Assembly: GCF_001270745.1 (NCBI RefSeq)
Contig: NZ_LFXL01000035.1
Coordinates: 1 to 64,000, forward strand
DNA: 64,000 bases
Source of the DNA: Jiangella muralis
GTDB lineage: Bacteria; Actinomycetota; Actinomycetes; Jiangellales; Jiangellaceae
Direction: 5' to 3'
Positions 59,012-64,000 of the stretch are shown piece by piece. The position numbers were made by a program, and so were the translations under genes. Below the pieces are notes generated by a model. It saw nothing but the letters and a program-made list of their open reading frames with translations, had not been told where the DNA came from and did not search any database. Numbering within the stretch: position 1 is the first letter of the stretch; each line of letters opens with the position of its first letter.

Positions 59012-59081
59012 CCCACGCCCATGATCATCAACCTTTTGCGCTGGTGGAGCAGCACAAAAGGTTGATGATCATGGGCGTGGG
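59012..59081. repeat. Dispersed hairpin element, copy 1, 3' of copA
   Basis: Perfect 27-bp inverted arms (59012-59038 and 59055-59081) with a 16-base loop. The + strand includes GAGCAGCACAAA (59047-59058) and ATGATCATGG shared with 48055-48106. Lying 11 bases past the copA stop, it can terminate copA. Confidence 0.85.
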
Positions 59082-59091
59082 GTTGCCGGCG

Positions 59092-61308
59092 TCAGGCGGC
59101 TGCCTTGAACCGGCGCAGCCGCAGGCTGTTCGACACCACGAACACCGACGAGAACGCCATGGCCGCGCCCGCCAGCATCGGGTTGAGCAGTCCGGCCGCG
59201 GCCAGCGGCAGCGCCGCGACGTTGTAGCCGAAGGCCCAGAACAGGTTGCCCTTGATGGTCGAGAGCGTGCGCCGGGCCAGCCGGATCGCGTCGGCGGCCG
59301 CGTTGAGGTCGCCACGGACCAGGGTGAGGTCGGACGCCTCGATCGCGACGTCGGTGCCGGTGCCCATCGCCAGGCCGAGGTCGGCCTGGGCCAGTGCGGC
59401 GGCGTCGTTGACACCGTCGCCGACCATCGCGACGACCTTGCCCTCGCTCTGCAGCCGCTTCACCACGTCGACCTTGTCGGCCGGCAGCACCTCCGCGACC
59501 ACCTCGTCGATGCCCACCTCACGCGCGACGGACCGCGCCGTCGCCTCGTTGTCGCCGGTCAGCAGGATCGGGGTCAGCCCCAGGCCGCGCAGCCGGGCGA
59601 TCGCGTCGGCGGACGTCGGCTTGACGGCGTCGGCGACCACCAGCACGCCACGCGCGGCGCCATCCCATGCGACGGCGACGGCGGTGCGGCCCGCGGCCTC
59701 GGCCCGCTCCATCGCCACCTGCAGCGACGGCGGGAGCTGGACGGACCACTCGGCGAGCAGCCGCGGCCGACCGGCCAGCACGCCGTGCCCGTCGACGACA
59801 CCCTGGACGCCGAGGCCCTCGATGTTGCGGAAGTCCTCGACGGCGGGCAGCGCGCCGGCCCGCGAGCGGGCGCCGTCGGCGACGGCCTTGGCGATCGGGT
59901 GCTCCGACGCGTCTTCCAGGGCGCCGGCCAGCCGCAGCAGTTCGTCGGCGGACTCGTCCTCGGCGGGCACGACGTCGAGCAGCGTCATGGTGCCGGTGGT
60001 GACCGTGCCGGTCTTGTCGAGCACGACGGTGTCGACGCGACGGGTCGACTCGAGCACCTGCGGGCCCTTGATGATGATGCCCAGCTGGGCCCCGCGGCCG
60101 GTGCCGACCAGCAGCGCCGTCGGCGTGGCCAGGCCCAGCGCGCACGGGCAGGCGATGATCAGCACGGCCACCCCGGCCGCGAACGCCGCCGCGGCCCCGC
60201 CGCCGGTGCCCAGCCAGAAGCCCAGCGTGGCGACGGCCAGCCCGATGACGATCGGCACGAAGATGCCGGAGACGCGGTCGGCCAGGCGTTGCACCTCGGC
60301 CTTGCCGTTCTGCGCGTCCTCGACCAGCTTGGCCAGCTGCGCGAGCTGGGTGTCGGCGCCGACCCGGGTGGCCCGCACGACCAGCCGGCCGTGCGCGTTG
60401 ACGGTGGCGCCGGCGACCTCGTCGCCCGCACCGACCTCGACCGGGACGGACTCGCCGGTCAGCATCGACCGGTCGACGGCCGACGCGCCCTCGGTGACGA
60501 CGCCGTCGGTGGCGATCTTCTCCCCCGGCCGGACGACGAACAGGTCGCCGACGGCGAGGTCGCCGGCCGGGATGCGCTGCTCGACGCCGTCACGCAGGAC
60601 GGAGACCTCCTTGGCGCCCAGCTCCAGCAACGCCCGCAGCGCCGCACCGGCCCGCCGCTTCGACCGGGCCTCGAAGTACCGCCCAGCCAGGATGAACGTG
60701 GTGACACCGGCCGCGACCTCGAGGTAGATGTCGCCTGCGCCGCCGCCGCGCGAGATGGTGAACTCGAACGGGTGCTTCATGCCGGGCATGCCGGCGGTGC
60801 CCCAGAACAGCGCGTACACCGACCAGCTGAGCGCGGCCAGCGTGCCCATGGAGATGAGGGTGTCCATGGTGGCGTTGCCGTGCCGCAGGTTGGTCCAGGC
60901 CGCCTTGTGGAACGGCAGCCCGGCGCCCAGCACGACCGGCGCGGCCAGCGTCAGCGACAGCCACTGCCAGTAGTCGAACTGCCAGGCCGGCACCATGGCC
61001 AGCACGATGACCGGCACGCTGAGCACGGCAGACAGGATCAGCCGGTCGCGCAGCGGACGCACCGGGTCGGCCTCCGCCACCTCGGCGGCGGACGGCTCGG
61101 GCTGCGGCAGCCGCGCGGTGTACCCGGCGGACTCGACCGCCCCGATCAGCTCCGCGGTGGCGATGTCGCCGTCGTAGCTGACCCGTGCCTTCTCCGTCGC
61201 GTAGTTGACGGTGGCCGTGACGCCGTCGAGCTTGTTGAGCTTCTTCTCGACGCGCATGGCGCACGAGGCGCAGGTCATGCCGCCGATCTCGAGGTCGACG
61301 GTGCTCAT
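59092..61308 (-). CDS. copA: Copper-exporting P1B-type ATPase
   Basis: The 738-aa pump exports Cu(I). It has one heavy-metal domain with GGMTCASC (11-16), eight membrane helices, the CPC ion site (about 386), phosphorylation motif DKTGT (about 429), SEHP (about 471), TGDNEATA and [10 protein letters not shown] (about 628), plus the copper-type YN and MxxSS in the last helices ([21 protein letters not shown]). ATG 61308 overlaps the stop of the upstream gene. Last gene of the csoR-copZ-copA unit; the hairpin at 59012-59081 follows. Confidence 0.96.
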   Translation of the reverse strand: MSTVDLEIGGMTCASCAMRVEKKLNKLDGVTATVNYATEKARVSYDGDIATAELIGAVESAGYTARLPQPEPSAAEVAEADPVRPLRDRLILSAVLSVPVIVLAMVPAWQFDYWQWLSLTLAAPVVLGAGLPFHKAAWTNLRHGNATMDTLISMGTLAALSWSVYALFWGTAGMPGMKHPFEFTISRGGGAGDIYLEVAAGVTTFILAGRYFEARSKRRAGAALRALLELGAKEVSVLRDGVEQRIPAGDLAVGDLFVVRPGEKIATDGVVTEGASAVDRSMLTGESVPVEVGAGDEVAGATVNAHGRLVVRATRVGADTQLAQLAKLVEDAQNGKAEVQRLADRVSGIFVPIVIGLAVATLGFWLGTGGGAAAAFAAGVAVLIIACPCALGLATPTALLVGTGRGAQLGIIIKGPQVLESTRRVDTVVLDKTGTVTTGTMTLLDVVPAEDESADELLRLAGALEDASEHPIAKAVADGARSRAGALPAVEDFRNIEGLGVQGVVDGHGVLAGRPRLLAEWSVQLPPSLQVAMERAEAAGRTAVAVAWDGAARGVLVVADAVKPTSADAIARLRGLGLTPILLTGDNEATARSVAREVGIDEVVAEVLPADKVDVVKRLQSEGKVVAMVGDGVNDAAALAQADLGLAMGTGTDVAIEASDLTLVRGDLNAAADAIRLARRTLSTIKGNLFWAFGYNVAALPLAAAGLLNPMLAGAAMAFSSVFVVSNSLRLRRFKAAA

Positions 61309-62231
61309 GGGTGATCCTCCGCGGCGATCGTGAACTCCGCGGTACGGACGACACCGTCGTGTTCGAAGTCGAAGAACAGCCGGTAGTCGGCCGCGGACGC
61401 GGCGGTGGCGAAGAACGAGACGTCCGGTCCGGACGGCGTGACGCCGTCGCCGGGCTCGCCCTCGGGGTGAACGTGCAGGTAGGCGAGGTCGCCGTCGCGC
61501 AGCGCCACCAGGTGGCCGTAGGCGCCGAGGTACGGCTCGAGATCGGTGACCGGGACGCCGTCGCGGCTGACGGACAGCGTCAGCTTCGACTCGACCCCGG
61601 TGTCCATGTGACCGTCGAGCGTGACGGTGTAGCCGTCGACCTGCGCGGTGGTGCTGGCCGGGGGCAGCGCCGCCGGCTGGTAGTCGCCCGGGACGGACAG
61701 GCTGGTCCCGAGCGTCAGGGCCTCACCCTCGGTGGAGAAGTCGGCGAACAGCTTCCACTCGCCGGACGTGAGGTCGAGCGGGACGCTCCAGGTGCCGTCG
61801 TCGGCCCGCACCGGGTGGACGTGCTGGTACCCGGTGAAGTCGCGGCGGACGGCGATGAGGTGCAGTTCCTGCTCGTGCTCGACGTCGTACTCGGTGACGG
61901 GTCCGTCGGGACCGTCGATGGTGAACTGGAGCGGCTGGGCCGGCCCGGCGGGCAGGGTGTCGGCCGCCAGCGCGAACGTGTAGCCGTTCTCGGAGACCAT
62001 CAGGCCCCCGGGCAGGTGCTCGGCAGCCTCGGCCGATTCGTCGTGGCCTTCCTCTTCCTCGCCCGCCTCGTCGTCGTGCCCGTCCATGCCGGACTCCTCC
62101 TCCGACTCGGCCGCGGCGGGCGCGGTGTCGTCCTCGCCGATCGGGCCGACGACACCGCCGACCGCGGCCGCCAGGCCGAACGCGCCGGCGAGGCACAGCG
62201 CATAGACACCGAGTTTGGCCGGCGCGTTCAT
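61305..62231 (-). CDS. Membrane-anchored, His/Met/acid-rich protein of the copper operon
   Basis: The 308-aa protein has an N-terminal signal-anchor ([21 protein letters not shown]), an acidic His-rich stretch ([19 protein letters not shown]) and two beta-sandwich-like halves with [15 protein letters not shown] and [20 protein letters not shown]. Paired HxH motifs suggest copper binding outside the cell membrane. Similar proteins accompany copA in actinobacteria. It overlaps copA by 4 bases. Biochemical role unproven. Confidence 0.75.
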   Translation of the reverse strand: MNAPAKLGVYALCLAGAFGLAAAVGGVVGPIGEDDTAPAAAESEEESGMDGHDDEAGEEEEGHDESAEAAEHLPGGLMVSENGYTFALAADTLPAGPAQPLQFTIDGPDGPVTEYDVEHEQELHLIAVRRDFTGYQHVHPVRADDGTWSVPLDLTSGEWKLFADFSTEGEALTLGTSLSVPGDYQPAALPPASTTAQVDGYTVTLDGHMDTGVESKLTLSVSRDGVPVTDLEPYLGAYGHLVALRDGDLAYLHVHPEGEPGDGVTPSGPDVSFFATAASAADYRLFFDFEHDGVVRTAEFTIAAEDHP

Positions 62232-62255
62232 GGCACTACCTCCGTGGACAGGGGC

Positions 62256-62465
62256 TCAGGACCCGGTGAGCTGGTAGCCGGCCTCTTCGACCGCGGCCTT
62301 GACGTCGTCGGCGCCGAGCGGCGACGCGCTGGTGACGTCGACGTTGCCGGTGGCGAGGTCGACGTCGACCTGGCTGACGCCGTCGAGCCGGCCGAGCTCC
62401 TCGCGGACCGACCCGGCGCAGTGGTCACAGGTCATGCCGACGACGGTGTAGGTGGAGGTGGTCAT
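62256..62465 (-). CDS. copZ: Copper chaperone, heavy-metal-associated domain
   Basis: The 69-aa protein is a single HMA domain with YTVVGMTCDHCAGSVREEL, the Cu(I)-binding MTCxHC, and a typical beta-alpha-beta pattern to EEAGYQL. It would carry copper to CopA. It lies between csoR and the His-rich protein gene on the same strand. Confidence 0.95.
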   Translation of the reverse strand: MTTSTYTVVGMTCDHCAGSVREELGRLDGVSQVDVDLATGNVDVTSASPLGADDVKAAVEEAGYQLTGS

Positions 62466-62508
62466 GGCGATGCCTTCCCTCGGTACGGTGGTGCGTGGAC
62501 GGCGCGAG

Positions 62509-62820
62509 TCAGGACCGGACGAGCCGGGCGATGGCGTCGGAGGCCTCCTTGACCTTCACGTCGGCCTCGGCGCCGCCCTGACGGGCCGCCTCGACGACGC
62601 AGTGGGCCAGGTGCTCCTCCAGCAGGCCGAGCGCGACCGACTCCAGGGCCTTCGTCATGGCCGAGACCTGCGTGAGGATGTCGATGCAGTACTTCTCCTC
62701 GTCCACCATGCGCTGCAGCCCCCGCGCCTGACCCTCGATGCGGGTGAGCCGCTTGAGGTAGTCGTCCTTGCGGTGGATGTAGCCATGGGGGGCGTGGCCC
62801 TCGTCCTGTGTCTCGGTCAT
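62509..62820 (-). CDS. csoR: Copper-sensing repressor
   Basis: The 103-aa all-helical DUF156 repressor has the Cu(I) ligands Cys in EEKYCIDILTQ and His-Cys in EEHLAHCVVEA. ATG 62820 has GAGGAGG; upstream codons of the frame lack an SD. Copper binding releases CsoR from DNA, switching on the copper operon. A CsoR-type box lies about 80 bases upstream. Confidence 0.95.
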   Translation of the reverse strand: MTETQDEGHAPHGYIHRKDDYLKRLTRIEGQARGLQRMVDEEKYCIDILTQVSAMTKALESVALGLLEEHLAHCVVEAARQGGAEADVKVKEASDAIARLVRS

Positions 62821-62900
62821 GAGTCCTCCTCGCGTCGACGCCGATCCGTTCCTATACACGGTACCCAGGTGCCGTATCGGCGTCTGCCATATTCATACAC

Positions 62901-62915
62901 TACCCCCCTAGGGTA
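62901..62915. promoter_or_regulatory. CsoR-type operator upstream of csoR
   Basis: TACCCCCCTAGGGTA, an inverted TACCC/GGGTA with a CCCTAGGG core, is the known form of CsoR boxes. On the minus strand TATGAA follows as a possible -10, so the box covers the -35 region. Confidence 0.75.
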
Positions 62916-63033
62916 TGTCCACTCCCGCGTGGCAGAGGGGTGACGCCGCGGCGACGCCAGCGTGTGGTTCGCTCGCCCCGCACGGCGTCCGGCACCGCTT
63001 GAGCACGAACGGAAGAAACAGGGGGACCAGATC

Positions 63034-63642
63034 ATGAAATTGACGGCCACCATGCAGGTCACGGTCGACGGCGTAGCGCAGGGCAACGGCGGGGCACACC
63101 CCGATCTCGACCCCGGGTTCGAACGCGGCGGCTGGGCGCTGCCGCTGTTCGACAGCGAGTCCACGACCCACGTCGAACAGCGCTGCCTGAAGGCCGACGC
63201 GTTCCTGTTCGGCCGGCGGACCTACGACTTCTTCGCCAGCACCTGGGGCACGATCGACGACATGGTGAAGAGCACCATCGGCCAGGCCTTCAACACGCGG
63301 CCCAAGTACGTGGCCTCGACCACCCTCACCGACCCGGGGTGGGGCCCCGCGACCGTCGTCGCCGATGCGGCCGCCGTCCGCGAGCTGAAGGCCGCCCCCG
63401 GCGGGGAACTGCAGGTGCACGGCAGCATCGCCCTGGTCCGCTGGCTGCTGGAGAACGACCTCGTCGACGAACTGGAGCTGCTCGTGTTCCCGGTCGTCGT
63501 CGGCGAGGGCACGCGGCTGTTCCCCGACGCCGGCCCGGACCACGCGCTCGACCTCGTGGAGTCACGAACCTTCCCGAAGGGCGTCGTGCTCCAGGTCTAC
63601 CGGCCGGCCGGGCGCCCGCAGTACGCACCGGTCGCCGGCTGA
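63034..63642 (+). CDS. Dihydrofolate reductase-like (RibD C-terminal domain) protein
   Basis: The 202-aa protein has MKLTATMQVTVDGVAQGNGG, FLFGRRTYDFFASTWG and LQVHGSIALVRWLLENDLVDELELLVFPVVVGEGTRLF, the pattern of the RibD_C/YyaP family. It should bind NADPH; the substrate is unknown and it is not the essential DHFR. ATG 63034 has GGGGGA upstream. Confidence 0.88.
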   Translation: MKLTATMQVTVDGVAQGNGGAHPDLDPGFERGGWALPLFDSESTTHVEQRCLKADAFLFGRRTYDFFASTWGTIDDMVKSTIGQAFNTRPKYVASTTLTDPGWGPATVVADAAAVRELKAAPGGELQVHGSIALVRWLLENDLVDELELLVFPVVVGEGTRLFPDAGPDHALDLVESRTFPKGVVLQVYRPAGRPQYAPVAG

Positions 63643-63700
63643 CGCAGGCCGCCGGGCGTCCGCTCGGGCCGGCCGGGTGGTCGTGACAGACTGTGCCTCC

Positions 63701-64000
63701 GTGCACCGTGTCGTCCTCCTCGCCGGCCCGTCGGGCAGCGGCAAGTCCCGGCTGGCCCGCGAGAGCGGCCTGCCGGTGCTGAACCTCGACCACTTCTACC
63801 GCGACGGCGACGACCCGGGGATGCCGCGCCATCCGGACCTCGGGATCATCGACTGGGACGACCCCCGCGCCTGGGATGCCGAGCGCGCCGTCGACACGCT
63901 GGTCCAGCTGAGCCGCACCGGCAGCGCCCAGATCCCGGTGTACGACATCGCGCACGACCGCACCGTCGGCAGCGAGCCGTTCACCGTCGGGACGGCGCCG
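63701..64000 (+). CDS. Uridine kinase-like P-loop protein, 3' end outside the window
   Basis: GTG 63701 opens a frame that is still open at base 64000 (100 codons). VLLAGPSGSGKSRLARESG is a Walker A P-loop, and LNLDHFYRDGDDPGMP with IIDWDDPRAWD resembles the uridine kinase nucleoside-binding region. CAGACT lies 8 bases before the GTG, so it may be leaderless. Confidence 0.8.
   Translation, partial: MHRVVLLAGPSGSGKSRLARESGLPVLNLDHFYRDGDDPGMPRHPDLGIIDWDDPRAWDAERAVDTLVQLSRTGSAQIPVYDIAHDRTVGSEPFTVGTAP

Overview
The window is about 72% G+C by eye, has many GTG starts, dense overlapping genes and actinobacterial marker families (AccD5/AccE, AccA3-type biotin carboxylase, LpdA-type flavoprotein, CsoR, DUF1707, SigE-family sigma factors, an AfsR/SARP regulator). 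It is chromosomal DNA of a high-G+C actinomycete. The order purE-purK-gtrA-PH protein-birA-accD5-accE-maf-accA and lpdA-lspA-punA-pmm-deoC-ALDH matches the Rv3275c-Rv3308 neighbourhood I recall from Mycobacterium tuberculosis and a Streptomyces equivalent, so this is core synteny with insertions. Genus cannot be fixed from the sequence; a Jiangella-like or Nocardioides-like soil actinomycete would fit, as a guess only.

Layout. 0-8 kb: a TrmB-type regulator diverges from a large secreted subtilase across a perfect palindrome; then a RIO-type kinase with a leader peptide and an SD-hiding hairpin, and an AbiEi/nuclease-like protein. 8-18 kb: purK-purE, GtrA, HMG-CoA lyase and enoyl-CoA hydratase (leucine breakdown), a sugar-nucleotide transferase, a coupled Nudix/cyclase/PH-protein run, birA and ppc. 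18-28 kb: AccD5-AccE, a DUF885 peptidase-like protein, a Cys-containing leader peptide in front of a DAACS symporter, maf, and a leucine-type carboxylase/acyl-CoA dehydrogenase operon diverging from a LiuR-type MerR regulator. 28-32 kb: two tandem, paralogous sigma-factor/membrane-protein operons with the same -35/-10 pair upstream; the second has an in-frame stop. 32-42 kb: AccA, small redox and hydrolase genes, LpdA, LspA, purine nucleoside phosphorylase and a DrrAB-like exporter whose promoter carries phased CAGC repeats. 42-49 kb: a 1070-aa SARP/NB-ARC regulator, phosphohexomutase, DUF1707 protein, a repeat-rich intergenic region and an APH-like kinase. 49-57 kb: LacI plus a HisD/HpsN-like dehydrogenase with a palindromic operator, deoC, a secreted sialidase-like protein, a decayed cyclase and two aldehyde dehydrogenases. 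57-64 kb: PadR/HAAS pair, a CsoR-CopZ-CopA copper operon, a RibD/DHFR-like protein and a truncated kinase.

How the genes work together. Acyl-CoA carboxylases (AccA as shared biotinylated subunit, BirA as its ligase, AccD5/AccE and an AccD1-like subunit as carboxyltransferases), PEP carboxylase and the leucine genes form a carboxylation and branched-chain metabolism block. PNP, phosphohexomutase, DeoC and the aldehyde dehydrogenases can form a nucleoside salvage route (nucleoside to base plus ribose or deoxyribose phosphate, then to acetaldehyde and acetate). Many genes show a -10 hexamer of the form TANNNT 6-7 bases before the start codon, so leaderless mRNAs appear common. No tRNA, rRNA, CRISPR, integrase, transposase or replication origin was seen.
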